Made by a program: the position numbers and the translations under genes
Source: Streptomyces sclerotialus
GTDB lineage: Bacteria; Actinomycetota; Actinomycetes; Streptomycetales; Streptomycetaceae
Assembly (NCBI RefSeq): GCF_040907265.1
Contig: NZ_JBFOHP010000002.1
Span: forward strand, 4,092,001-4,156,000
Length of the DNA: 64,000 nucleotides
Direction of reading: 5' to 3'
Notes under the pieces: model-generated
Told to the model about the DNA's origin: nothing
Database searches by the model: none
The model's input: the letters and a program-made list of their open reading frames with translations, nothing else
Part shown: positions 16,404 to 25,060 of the stretch, one piece after another
Layout of the letters: the number at the start of each line of letters is the position of its first letter
How positions within the stretch are numbered: position 1 is the first letter of the stretch

Positions 16404-17690
16404 TCAGTCGAGGAACGAGTTGATCTGGATCGTCTCGTCACGGCCCGGGCCGACGCCGATCGCGGAGATCGGGGCGCCGGACATGTCCTCCAGCGCCTTG
16501 ACGTACGCCTGGGCGTTCTTCGGGAGCTCGGCGAAGGTCTTGGCCTTGGTGATGTCCTCGGACCAGCCCGGCAGCATCTCGTAGACCGGCTTCGCGTGGT
16601 GGAAGTCGCTCTGGTTGTGCGGCAGCTCCTCGACCCGCTTGCCGTCGACCTCGTAGGCGACGCAGACCGGGATCTGCTCCCAGCCGGTCAGCACGTCCAG
16701 CTTGGTCAGGAAGAAGTCGGTGAGGCCGTTGACACGGGTCGCGTAGCGCGCGATGACCGCGTCGAACCAGCCGCAGCGGCGGTCCCGGCCGGTGGTCACA
16801 CCGCGCTCGCCACCGATGGTGCGCAGCGCCTCGCCGTCCTCGTCGAACAGCTCGGTCGGGAACGGGCCGGCGCCGACGCGCGTGGTGTACGCCTTGAGGA
16901 TGCCGATGACCCGGTTGATCTTCGTCGGGCCGACGCCGGCACCGGTGCAGGCGCCACCGGCGGTCGGGTTCGACGAGGTCACGAAGGGGTACGTGCCGTG
17001 GTCGACGTCCAGGAGGGTGCCCTGGCCGCCCTCGAAGAGGACGACCTTGCCCTCGTCGATGGCGTCGTTGAGGATCAGCGTGGTGTCGGCGACGTAGCCC
17101 TTGATCTGGTCCGCGTAGCCGAGCATCTCCTCGACGACCTGCTCGGCGACCACCGCGCGGTGGTTGTAGAGCTTGGCGAGCACCTGGTTCTTGAAGTCGA
17201 GGGCCGCCTCGACCTTCTGGAGCAGGATCGACTCGTCGAACAGGTCCTGCACCCGGATGCCGGTGCGGTTGATCTTGTCGGCGTAGGTCGGGCCGATGCC
17301 GCGGCCCGTGGTGCCGATCTTGCGCTTGCCGAGGAAGCGCTCCGTCACCTTGTCGACGGTGATGTTGTACGGCGTGATCAGGTGGGCGTTACCGCTGATC
17401 AGCAGCTTGGACGTGTCGACGCCGCGCTCGTTCAGTCCGCTCAGCTCGGAGAGCAGGACCGCCGGGTCGACGACGACACCGTTACCGATCACCGGGGTGC
17501 ACCCCGGTGAGAGGATCCCGGAAGGGAGCAGGTGCAGTGCGTATTTCTGGTCGCCCACGACGACCGTGTGGCCGGCATTGTTGCCGCCCTGGTAGCGCAC
17601 TACATAGTCGACGGACCCACCGAGCAGGTCGGTGGCCTTTCCCTTGCCCTCGTCACCCCACTGAGCACCGAGCAGCACAAGTGCGGGCAC
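16404..17690 (-). CDS. purA: Adenylosuccinate synthetase
   Basis: Forms adenylosuccinate from IMP, aspartate and GTP, the first committed step to AMP. The 428-residue length is standard. Signature motifs are visible: the P-loop-like [16 protein letters not shown] (residues 8-23), [18 protein letters not shown], the catalytic region [19 protein letters not shown] and the C-terminal GPGRDETI. It starts at GTG 17690 with AAGGGGTG upstream. It converges on the kinase gene at a strong shared terminator. Its 5' leader contains two inverted repeats listed separately. Confidence 0.98.
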   Translation of the reverse strand: MPALVLLGAQWGDEGKGKATDLLGGSVDYVVRYQGGNNAGHTVVVGDQKYALHLLPSGILSPGCTPVIGNGVVVDPAVLLSELSGLNERGVDTSKLLISGNAHLITPYNITVDKVTERFLGKRKIGTTGRGIGPTYADKINRTGIRVQDLFDESILLQKVEAALDFKNQVLAKLYNHRAVVAEQVVEEMLGYADQIKGYVADTTLILNDAIDEGKVVLFEGGQGTLLDVDHGTYPFVTSSNPTAGGACTGAGVGPTKINRVIGILKAYTTRVGAGPFPTELFDEDGEALRTIGGERGVTTGRDRRCGWFDAVIARYATRVNGLTDFFLTKLDVLTGWEQIPVCVAYEVDGKRVEELPHNQSDFHHAKPVYEMLPGWSEDITKAKTFAELPKNAQAYVKALEDMSGAPISAIGVGPGRDETIQINSFLD

Positions 17691-17792
17691 AGGCGTACAC
17701 CCCTTCCGGGCGGGGCATGTCCAACGTGCGAGCGGCTCACTGCCTGGTGCAGCCGCCGCGCGAGCCGTCGAACCGGTGCCCCGGATAGACGA

Positions 17793-17853
17793 AGCCCCTG
17801 GCGCAACAACGACAGGGGCTCTTGCACCGAGAGATTACCCAACATTTCTCTCG
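17793..17853. promoter_or_regulatory. Two inverted repeats in the purA / DAGK-like divergent region
   Basis: AGCCCCTG / CAGGGGCT (17793-17800 and 17813-17820) form a perfect 8-bp stem with a 12-nt loop. CGAGAGA / TCTCTCG (17828-17834 and 17847-17853) form a perfect 7-bp repeat around a 12-nt AT-richer core. Both lie 100-160 nt upstream of purA in a 300-nt gap. The first could be an attenuator hairpin in the purA leader; the second could be an operator covering the promoter. Confidence 0.4.
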
Positions 17854-17989
17854 GGCGACGAACAGGACAGTCCCGGGGCGCCCGGCCACCGCCGGGGTAC
17901 GGGGGCCCGCGGCGGCCGCGACGACCGTTTTGCCCCTGTCCTGTCCGAGTCCGTTCCCCGAGAGAACGCAAGCCCTAGGAAGGACCGAG

Positions 17990-18943
17990 GTGTCGGCTCC
18001 AGACCTTGCCGGGCGCTCCCTGCTCGTGGTCATCGACCCGGTCGCCCGCCGTGTGGACGGCGAGTCCGTACGCATCGCCAAGGACGTCCTGTGCGCGGCC
18101 GCGACCACGAAGATCTGCTTCCCGGACGATCCCGGAGAATTCGCCCGGGTGCTCGCCCGAAGGGGGCAACGCCGCCCCGTGGTGATCGGCGACGACCGCG
18201 CCCTGATGCGCACCGTCGAGCTGCTCCACAAGGAACGTGAGCTGGCCCGGGTGGCCCTGTCGCTGGTGCCCGTCGGGCCGCCGCCCGGTGTCGCGCTGTG
18301 CCGGGCACTGGGCGTCCCCACGGACACCGTGACCGCCGCGCGTGCCGTTCTGGACGGCCAGGAGCGCGCCCTCGACCTGCTCGCCGACGACAGCGACGGG
18401 ATCGTGCTGGGCGGGCTGCGCATTCCGGGCGGCGAACCGGCCGAGCGGCCCGCGCAGCCCGTCCGTACGGCCAACGAAGCGCCGTCCGTGCCCGCGCAGC
18501 AGCCCTGGTGGTCCCCGGCCGCCCGGACCGCGCGAGCGGCCCTGTCGTTGCTCACGGCGCCCGTTCCGGGCGGCGGTGAGGGCCGTGCCCGGCGCCGCGA
18601 CCGGGTGCTGCCCCGGCTGCGCGTGGAGGCGGACGGGGTGGTGCTGGCGGACCTGGACCGGCCGGTGCACCGGGTGTCGGTCGCACCCGTGGGCTGCACG
18701 GCGGCGCACGGCACGGCACCCGGTGACGGGGCGCAGTGCTCCTCGCAGGAGCCGGAAGGGCTGGCCGAGGTGGTCGTGCAGTGGCAGGCCGCGGAGGCGC
18801 CGGTACGGGTACGGGCGCGGGCCGTGACGGTGTCCGGGCCGGACTTCCGCTACCGGGCGGACGCGGTGATCGGCGGGCCGGTCAGGACGCGGACGTGGAC
18901 GGTCCAGCCCTCGGCGTGGCGGCTGACGCTGCCCCGGGGATGA
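17990..18943 (+). CDS. Diacylglycerol kinase-like family protein
   Basis: 317 residues from GTG 17990, with AGGAAGGA 6 nt upstream. The layout resembles the lipid/NAD kinase-like family: an N-terminal alpha/beta domain (SLLVVIDPVARRVDGESVRIAKDVLCAA, FARVLARRGQRRPVVIGDDRAL), a middle segment where a short substrate domain would lie, and a C-terminal beta-rich domain (LPRLRVEADGVVLADLDRPVHRVSV). The classic GGDGT nucleotide loop is not intact (IGDDRAL instead), so catalytic activity is doubtful. The middle is interrupted by a Pro-rich linker (about 150-195). It is divergent from purA and convergent with the MarR-type gene. Confidence 0.6.
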   Translation: MSAPDLAGRSLLVVIDPVARRVDGESVRIAKDVLCAAATTKICFPDDPGEFARVLARRGQRRPVVIGDDRALMRTVELLHKERELARVALSLVPVGPPPGVALCRALGVPTDTVTAARAVLDGQERALDLLADDSDGIVLGGLRIPGGEPAERPAQPVRTANEAPSVPAQQPWWSPAARTARAALSLLTAPVPGGGEGRARRRDRVLPRLRVEADGVVLADLDRPVHRVSVAPVGCTAAHGTAPGDGAQCSSQEPEGLAEVVVQWQAAEAPVRVRARAVTVSGPDFRYRADAVIGGPVRTRTWTVQPSAWRLTLPRG

Positions 18944-19024
18944 GGCAGCGCCTGCGGGCGACTGCGGGTGACGCTTCTCACGTCGCGCAGGCCGCCGTGC
19001 GCCGTGCGCCGGCGCGGCCGGCGC

Positions 19025-19555
19025 TCACTTCCGGAGTTCGTCCGCCGCGTCGCCCTCGTGCTGGGCACGCAGCTCGTCCCGGTGCACGCGCCAGCGGTCC
19101 ATCATCACGTTCAGCTCCTGCTGCATGAACTCGAAGAACGCGAGCGTCTCGCCGACCCGCCTGCCGGCCGGTGAGGATTCGCCGAGGCTCTGCACGCCGT
19201 CGCGCAACGCGATCTCGAAGCGCGTGAGACTGCTGTCCTTGCGGGTCAGGGCCTCGTGCCACTGGTCGCTGTGCACGCGGTACCGGTCGCGGCGGGAGCC
19301 GGGCTCACGCTCGCGGCTGACCATGCCGACCTGCGAGAGATAGCGGATCGCGCCGGAGACGGCGGCCGGGCTGATCTGCAGCCGCTCGCTGATCTCCGCC
19401 GAGGTCAGTACGCCGGAGTCGGAAGCGAGCAGGCAGCCGAAGACCCGCGCGGGCATGCGCGGCATCCCCGCGTCCGCCAGCTGCGCGGCGAAACGTTCCA
19501 CGAACTGGGCGACCGCCTCGTCGTCCCGGTTTTCCACAGGCTGCTCCTCGCTCAT
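19025..19555 (-). CDS. MarR/GbsR-type transcriptional regulator
   Basis: 176 residues with a winged helix-turn-helix in the middle (GVLTSAEISERLQISPAAVSGAIRYL, about residues 51-76, and a wing REREPGSRRDRYRV). Long helices flank it for dimerisation. ATG 19555 follows GAGGATGG. It is divergent from an ABC exporter, and a perfect 16-bp palindrome lies between the two genes. The usual reading is a repressor that controls itself and the exporter and is released by an exported compound. The compound cannot be deduced. Confidence 0.9.
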   Translation of the reverse strand: MSEEQPVENRDDEAVAQFVERFAAQLADAGMPRMPARVFGCLLASDSGVLTSAEISERLQISPAAVSGAIRYLSQVGMVSREREPGSRRDRYRVHSDQWHEALTRKDSSLTRFEIALRDGVQSLGESSPAGRRVGETLAFFEFMQQELNVMMDRWRVHRDELRAQHEGDAADELRK

Positions 19556-19623
19556 CTGCCCATCCTCTCGCCTTCTCCCGCCACCCGACCTGCGCATCTC
19601 CGCCGCAGCACACCCCGCTCTCG

Positions 19624-19659
19624 ATTTTATACGCTTCCTTAACTTCACAAATTTGTGAA
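19624..19659. promoter_or_regulatory. Operator and promoter between MarR-type regulator and ABC exporter
   Basis: TTCACAAATTTGTGAA (19644-19659) is a perfect 16-bp palindrome in a strikingly AT-rich island. TATAAAAT (19624-19631, read on the minus strand) is a good -10 for the regulator gene. The palindrome is 20 nt before the exporter start and overlaps its probable promoter, so binding would repress both genes. Confidence 0.65.
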
Positions 19660-19679
19660 AGCCGCGTACGTTCAAAAAC

Positions 19680-20663
19680 ATGAGTACATCACTCGACCCT
19701 GCCGCGGCGGTCCACGTCGCCGGTCTCCGCAAGTCCTTCGGCCGCACCCGCGCGCTCGACAGCCTCGACCTCACCGTCACCCCCGGCGAGGTCCACGGCT
19801 TCCTCGGCCCCAACGGCGCCGGGAAGTCCACCACCATCCGCGTCCTGCTGGGCCTGCTGCGCGCCGACGCCGGCGACGCCCGCCTGCTGGGCAAGGACCC
19901 GTGGCGCGACGCGGTCGAGCTGCACCGCCGCATCGCGTACGTGCCCGGCGACGTGACGCTGTGGCGCAACCTCTCCGGCGGCGAGGTCATAGACCTGTAC
20001 GGCAGGCTCCGCGGCGGCCTGGACGGCGCCCGCCGGGCGGACTTGCTGGAGCGCTTCGAGCTCGACCCCACCAAGAAGGGACGCACCTACTCCAAGGGCA
20101 ACCGGCAGAAGGTCGCCCTGGTCGCCGCCTTCGCCTCCGACGTCGACCTGCTGATCCTCGACGAGCCGACCTCCGGCCTCGACCCGCTGATGGAGGAGGT
20201 CTTCCAGGAGTGCGTCCTGGAGGCCCGCGACCGCGGGTGCACGGTCCTGCTCTCCAGTCACCTCCTGTCGGAGATCGAGGCGTTGTGCGACCGGGTCAGC
20301 ATCATCCGCAAGGGCCGGACCGTGGAGAGCGGCTCCCTGGCCGACCTGCGCCACCTCACGCGCACGTCGGTCATCGCCGAACTGGCGGGCCCGCCCGACG
20401 GACTGTCCCGGCTCCCCGGGGTGCACGACCTCGACGTGCACGGCAGACGCGTCCGGCTCCAGGTCGACACCGACAAGCTCGACGCCGTGCTGCGCTCCCT
20501 CACCTCGTCCGGAGTACGCAGCCTGACGAGTACGCCGCCGACGCTGGAGGAGCTGTTCCTGCGGCACTACCAGGACGACCTGGGCACCGGTGACCGTCGC
20601 GCCGCCGAGGGCACGGCCGCTGCCGCCGAGCCGTCCGGTGCTGAAGAGGTGACGCCGCGATGA
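19680..20663 (+). CDS. ABC transporter ATP-binding protein
   Basis: A 327-residue nucleotide-binding subunit of an ABC-2 type exporter. The Walker [11 protein letters not shown] is at about residues 42-51, a Q-loop-like YVPGDVTLW follows, and the signature is degenerate ([11 protein letters not shown] instead of LSGGQ). Walker B is [12 protein letters not shown] and the switch region is [12 protein letters not shown]. The degenerate signature is common in drug and antibiotic exporters of this subgroup, such as tetronasin-type transporters. The stop overlaps the permease start in ATGA, so subunits are translationally coupled. Confidence 0.95.
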   Translation: MSTSLDPAAAVHVAGLRKSFGRTRALDSLDLTVTPGEVHGFLGPNGAGKSTTIRVLLGLLRADAGDARLLGKDPWRDAVELHRRIAYVPGDVTLWRNLSGGEVIDLYGRLRGGLDGARRADLLERFELDPTKKGRTYSKGNRQKVALVAAFASDVDLLILDEPTSGLDPLMEEVFQECVLEARDRGCTVLLSSHLLSEIEALCDRVSIIRKGRTVESGSLADLRHLTRTSVIAELAGPPDGLSRLPGVHDLDVHGRRVRLQVDTDKLDAVLRSLTSSGVRSLTSTPPTLEELFLRHYQDDLGTGDRRAAEGTAAAAEPSGAEEVTPR

Positions 20664-22297
20664 CCGCCGTGACCGCCGGTCCCGTGGTCCGGAGCGGGCC
20701 CCGCGACCTCGCAGGGACGGGTGCCCTGCTGCGCCTCGCCCTCCGCCGCGACCGGCTGATGGTCCCGCTGTGGGTACTGCTGCTCGGGCTGACGGTGGCC
20801 GGCCTGACCGGGCCCTTCGAGGCGCTGTACGACACCGCGGCCAAGCGTGCCGAGCTGGCGCAGTCGATGAACGCCAACACCTCGATGCGCGCGCTGTACG
20901 GCCCGGTGTTCGGCGACTCGATCGGCGGGCTGGTCACCTGGCGGATGGCCGGCTTCGGCGCTGTGCTCGCCGCCGTGATGAGTCTCCTGATCGTCGTACG
21001 GCACACCCGGGAAGAGGAGGAGACGGGCCGTCAGGAGCTGCTGTCGGCCGCCGTGGTCGGACGCCGCGCACCGATCAGCGCCGCACTGCTGACCGCGCTC
21101 CTCGCCAATGCCGCACTGGCCATGGTCATCACCGCCGGACTCATCGAGAGCGGTCAACCGGTCGCGGGCTCGCTGGCACTGGGGCTGGCCGTCGGCGGGT
21201 GCGGGATGTTCTTCGCCGGCGTCGCCACCGTCGCGGCGCAGCTCACCGAGAGCGCGCGGTTGGCCAAGGGGCTGACGGGCGCGGCCGTGGGCCTCGCATT
21301 CGTCCTGCGGGCCGCGGGCGACGCCGCGAGTGCCGACGGTTCCTCGCCACTGACCTGGCTGTCACCGGTCGGCTGGGCCCAGCATCTGCGGGCGTACGCC
21401 GGTGAACGCTGGTGGGTGCTCCTGCTGTTCGCCGCCGGCACCGTCGGCGCGGCCTGCGCCGGGTACGCGCTGGCCGCGCGGCGCGACATCGGGATGAGCT
21501 TCCTGCCGGCCCGGCCCGGACCGGCCCGCGCACCGGCGTCGCTGAGCGGCGCGTTCGGTCTCGCCTGGCGGCTGCAGCGTACGACGCTGCTGGGCTGGGC
21601 CGTCGGATTCGCGGTGGCCGGCGGGGTGTTCGGCGGTATCGCCGACGGCGCCTCCGACCTCGTCGGCGACAACGAGCAGACCCGCCGGATATTGGAGCGG
21701 ATGGGCGGCGCCCAGGCACTCACCGACACCTTCCTGGCCACCATGGCCGGCATGCTCGGCATGGTCGCGGCCCTCTACGCGACGGGGGCGGTGCTGCGGC
21801 TGCGCGGCGAGGAGACCGGCGACCGGGCCGAGCCGGTACTGGCCTGCGCGGTGGGGCGGTTGCGCTGGGCGGTGAGCCACCTGCTGATCGCGTTTCTGGG
21901 CACGGGCGTCGTGCTGGCGACGGGTGGGGTGGGCCTGGCGCTCGGGTACGGGGCCACGGTCGGTGACGTGGGCGGACGCTTCGGGGCCGTGGTGGGGGCG
22001 GCGCTGGCGCAGATACCGGCGGTCTGGGTGCTGGCCGGTCTGGCCGCCTTCCTCTTCGGCGCCCTCCCGAAGCTCACCACGGCGGCCTGGGGGCTGACCG
22101 GGGCGTCGCTGGGCATCGGCTGGATCGGTCCGGCGCTCGACCTCCCGCAGTGGGTGATGGACCTTTCCCCCTTCAGCCACCTGCCGAAGCTGCCGGGCGG
22201 CGACGCGACGGCGGCGCCCTTCCTGTGGCTCCTGCTGACAGCCGTCCTCAGCACGGCCGCGGGCCTGATCGCGCTGCGGCGCCGGGACATGGGATGA
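20660..22297 (+). CDS. ABC-2 type exporter permease
   Basis: 545 residues, almost entirely hydrophobic, with about twelve predicted membrane segments in two similar halves. The second half begins near residue 290 with [21 protein letters not shown]. The two halves suggest one polypeptide supplies the whole translocation path and pairs with two copies of the upstream ATPase. The closest family I recognise is the tetronasin/polyketide-type ABC exporter permease. It starts in an ATGA overlap with the ATPase gene and ends before a shared terminator facing the LuxR-type regulator gene. Confidence 0.93.
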   Translation: MTAVTAGPVVRSGPRDLAGTGALLRLALRRDRLMVPLWVLLLGLTVAGLTGPFEALYDTAAKRAELAQSMNANTSMRALYGPVFGDSIGGLVTWRMAGFGAVLAAVMSLLIVVRHTREEEETGRQELLSAAVVGRRAPISAALLTALLANAALAMVITAGLIESGQPVAGSLALGLAVGGCGMFFAGVATVAAQLTESARLAKGLTGAAVGLAFVLRAAGDAASADGSSPLTWLSPVGWAQHLRAYAGERWWVLLLFAAGTVGAACAGYALAARRDIGMSFLPARPGPARAPASLSGAFGLAWRLQRTTLLGWAVGFAVAGGVFGGIADGASDLVGDNEQTRRILERMGGAQALTDTFLATMAGMLGMVAALYATGAVLRLRGEETGDRAEPVLACAVGRLRWAVSHLLIAFLGTGVVLATGGVGLALGYGATVGDVGGRFGAVVGAALAQIPAVWVLAGLAAFLFGALPKLTTAAWGLTGASLGIGWIGPALDLPQWVMDLSPFSHLPKLPGGDATAAPFLWLLLTAVLSTAAGLIALRRRDMG

Positions 22298-22462
22298 ACG
22301 AGGGAGGGATGACCGTACGGCGATGACCTCACAGCGATATCCACACCCTGTGGATATTTCCCGGGGCGGGCTCTCGGAGGGGAGCTCCCTCTGGGGCGAG
22401 GCCAGGGCGAGGAGGGAGCGGTGGAGGAGGTGGGGGGAGGGGGAGGGGGGAGGGAAGGGGAA

Positions 22463-22494
22463 GGCCCGGCCCGCGAACGGGGGCGGGCCGGGCC
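22463..22494. terminator. Terminator between exporter and two-component genes
   Basis: A perfect 12-bp stem, GGCCCGGCCCGC against GCGGGCCGGGCC, has an 8-nt loop. It is preceded on the plus strand by a purine-rich run (22421-22460). It serves the two convergent transcripts. Confidence 0.75.
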
Positions 22495-22505
22495 GGGCCC
22501 CCGCC

Positions 22506-23162
22506 TCAGAACCCCGGTGTCACGAGGCCCGTTTCGTAGGCGAAGACGGCGGCCTGGGTGCGGTCGCGGAGGCCGAGCTTCACCAGGATGCGGCTCACAT
22601 GTGTCTTGACCGTGGATTCGGCCACGACGAGATGTTCGGCGATCTCGCCGTTCGACAGGCCTTGGGCGACCAGTACCAGCACCTCCGTCTCCCGCTCCGT
22701 GAGGTCACCGATGCGTTCCTGGGCGGGCTGCCGGGGCGCGCCCAGCCGGGAGAACTCCGAGATCAGCCGTTTGGTCACGGTCGGCGCGAGCAGCGCTTCG
22801 CCGGACGCCACGATGCGTACTCCCTCGGCGAGTTGGCCGGCGGACGCGTCCTTGAGGAGGAAGCCGCTGGCTCCCGCGCGGAGCGCCTGGTAGACGTACT
22901 CGTCCAGGTCGAAGGTGGTCAGTACGAGCACCTTGGCGTCCGCGTCGGCGGCGGCGATCTCGCGGGTCGCTTCGAGGCCGTTGACCTCCGGCATGCGGAT
23001 GTCCATCAGGACGACGTCCGGGCGCAGGGCCGCGACCTGTTGGACCGCGTCGCGGCCGTTCACCGCCTCGCCGATGACCTCGATGTCCGGCATCGCGTTG
23101 AGGAGGACGGAGAACCCCTCCCGCACCATGACCTGGTCGTCGACGATCAGGACATTGATCAT
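22506..23162 (-). CDS. LuxR/NarL-family response regulator
   Basis: 218 residues. The receiver domain has acidic residues at 8-9, the phospho-acceptor Asp54 (VLMDIRMPEVNG) and a Lys in FLLKDASAG. The C-terminal LuxR helix-turn-helix spans about residues 150-205 (LTERETEVLVLVAQGLSNGEIAEHL split by its usual turn, then STVKTHVSRILVKLGLRDR). It overlaps the kinase stop codon by one base (TAATG), so expression is coupled. The target genes are unknown; the P450 and exporter genes are the nearest candidates. Confidence 0.96.
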   Translation of the reverse strand: MINVLIVDDQVMVREGFSVLLNAMPDIEVIGEAVNGRDAVQQVAALRPDVVLMDIRMPEVNGLEATREIAAADADAKVLVLTTFDLDEYVYQALRAGASGFLLKDASAGQLAEGVRIVASGEALLAPTVTKRLISEFSRLGAPRQPAQERIGDLTERETEVLVLVAQGLSNGEIAEHLVVAESTVKTHVSRILVKLGLRDRTQAAVFAYETGLVTPGF

Positions 23163-24916
23163 TACTGCGGCCTTCCCGGCGGGGTGTCCGGCTTCTGCAG
23201 CGACACGGTGGGCTGTTGACCGGCGGGCGGACGAGCCGCCGCGTGCTGCGTGCCGGCGGGCTGCCCCATCGGCCGGGTGGCCGGGGCCGAGGTCGGCTCC
23301 ATCGTATGTGCAGCAGACGCAGACGCCTGTGGACCGGTCACCCGAGGCGACTCCGGAGCAGACGGCCGGGACGGCTCCGACACAGACATCCGAGGCGGCT
23401 CCGGCACAGACATCCCAGGCGGCTCCGGAGCAGACGGCCGGACCGACTCCGCAGCAGACGTCCGGGACGGCTCCGGCACAGCCGTCCGAGGCGACTCCGG
23501 CACAGACATCCCAGACGACTCCGGCACGGACATCCCAGACGACTCCGCAGCAGACGGCCGGGACGGCTCCGGGTCCCGCGCCGCCGGGAGGAACACCGTC
23601 ACCTCGTATCCCCCGTCCGGCGTCGGGCCGTTGGTCATGTCGCCGTTGAGCATGCCGACGCGTTCGTGCATGCCGAGGACGCCGTGGCCCGCGCCGGGAG
23701 AGGGCTTGGCCAGGCGGTTCGGGGGCCCGTTGACGACGCGCAGGCCGAGGCCGCCGAGTACGTACGCGACCTCCACCCGGGCCTCCGCGCCCGGCGCGTG
23801 CCGCAGCGTGTTGCTCAGCGCCTCCTGGATGATCCGGTACGCCGACAGCTCCACGCCCTGCGGCAGCGGCCGTACGGCCCCGGTCACCACCGCCGTGACG
23901 GTCAGCCCCGCCCCGCGCACGCTCTCCAGCAGCGCGTCCAGGTCGGCGAGGGTGGGCTGTGGCGCCTCGGGGCCGGCGAAGGCGTCGGGGTCCTCGGAGC
24001 GTACGACGCCCAGGATGCGGCGCAGTTCGGTGAGGGCCGCCACGGCGTTCTCGCGGATGGTCGAGAAGGCGGTGGCCAGTTCGGGCGGCGTGTCCCGCAC
24101 CCGGTACGGCGCGGCCTCCGCCTGGATGGCGATCACCGACATGTGGTGCGCGACGACGTCGTGCAGCTCGCGGGCGATGGTCGCGCGCTCCTCCAGCGTG
24201 GTGCGCCGGGACCGTTCCTCCGCGGTGACGGTGCGGGTCTCCTCGACCTGCTGCCGCTCCTCGCGCCAGGCGCGGACGGCCGCGGCGGCCATCAGCACGA
24301 TTCCGCTCAGCACCGCCGCCTGCGGCAGCAGCGAACCGTCGGTACCGAGGACGGTGATGCCCGGCGTGAGCAGGACGAACGTCACCGCCCACATCTCCGT
24401 CGCCAGCCGGGGCCGGGTACGCAGGACGACCAGGACCATCGTCGCGACGTGTCCGAGGAAGGAGAGCATCCAGGCGCCTCCGCCCCCGCCGCCCAGCATC
24501 CCGAAGCAGGCGGCCAGCAGCGAGAGCCAGAAGGCTCCCACCGGGCGGATCAGGGTCATCGCCGGCGGGCCCGCGACGAGCACACCGAAGATCAGCATGA
24601 TCAGTGGCGGCCCGACGGTGGTCGTCTGAACGGCGAACATCAGCAGCACGAAGGCGTAGCCGAGGACCAGCGCGTGCGGGAACCAGCGCAGGTAACGGCC
24701 CTGCCGGGGCGACAGCCAGGGCACCCGGCCGGCCACCCGGTCACCGTCCAGCGGGGGCAGCGGGCGGGCGGCGAAGGGGTGGGAGAACAGGTCCCGGCGG
24801 AGGCCGCTCAGCACGCCGCTCGTTGTGCGGGCCTCGGGGTGCCGGCCGTCCCGTACGTACTCGGCATCGCTCTGTTTCCGGCGTGTGCCGTCCACGAACT
24901 GAGGTGTCTCGTTCAC
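23162..24916 (-). CDS. Sensor histidine kinase (HisKA_3 type) with repetitive C-terminal tail
   Basis: 584 residues from GTG 24916, which lies 7 nt after a TACCGT -10 element; the longer frame to 25045 is not supported. Five or six membrane helices (about residues 75-225) lead to a dimerisation domain with the phospho-acceptor His in ARELHDVVAHHMSVIAIQAE. The HATPase_c domain has ALSNTLRHAPGA and GAGHGVLGMHERVGML. After the ATPase domain (about residue 420) there is a tail of some 160 residues made of short Pro-Glu-Ser/Pro-rich repeats, absent from typical NarL-type kinases. It is coupled to the LuxR-type regulator gene. Confidence 0.93.
   Translation of the reverse strand: MNETPQFVDGTRRKQSDAEYVRDGRHPEARTTSGVLSGLRRDLFSHPFAARPLPPLDGDRVAGRVPWLSPRQGRYLRWFPHALVLGYAFVLLMFAVQTTTVGPPLIMLIFGVLVAGPPAMTLIRPVGAFWLSLLAACFGMLGGGGGGAWMLSFLGHVATMVLVVLRTRPRLATEMWAVTFVLLTPGITVLGTDGSLLPQAAVLSGIVLMAAAAVRAWREERQQVEETRTVTAEERSRRTTLEERATIARELHDVVAHHMSVIAIQAEAAPYRVRDTPPELATAFSTIRENAVAALTELRRILGVVRSEDPDAFAGPEAPQPTLADLDALLESVRGAGLTVTAVVTGAVRPLPQGVELSAYRIIQEALSNTLRHAPGAEARVEVAYVLGGLGLRVVNGPPNRLAKPSPGAGHGVLGMHERVGMLNGDMTNGPTPDGGYEVTVFLPAARDPEPSRPSAAESSGMSVPESSGMSVPESPRTAVPEPSRTSAAESVRPSAPEPPGMSVPEPPRMSVSEPSRPSAPESPRVTGPQASASAAHTMEPTSAPATRPMGQPAGTQHAAARPPAGQQPTVSLQKPDTPPGRPQ
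23332..23570 (-). repeat. In-frame tandem repeat in kinase tail
   Basis: About a dozen variants of an 18-24 nt unit encode alternating PESSGMSVPE, PEPSRTSAAE and PEPPGMSVPE type peptides. The repeat keeps frame throughout. Confidence 0.75.
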
Positions 24917-24923
24917 GCACCCC

Positions 24924-24929
24924 ACGGTA
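24924..24929 (-). promoter_or_regulatory. Leaderless -10 element of histidine kinase gene
   Basis: TACCGT ends 7 nt before GTG 24916. No ribosome site is present. Confidence 0.5.
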
Positions 24930-25060
24930 GGGACGGGGGCGGGCGACGGCGTCCGGCCCAGTGGGGATCTGCGGGGGTCCGTCTCAAGTACTACGTGCTG
25001 CGCGGTGCGGCACTCCGGTACACCTTCCCCGGACCGCTCCCCCACCCGGACCTCGGCGGT

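Noticed and set aside
22421..22462. G/A-rich stretch as a coding extension or special element
   Set aside because: It is a purine run beside a terminator between convergent genes; no frame has codon bias.
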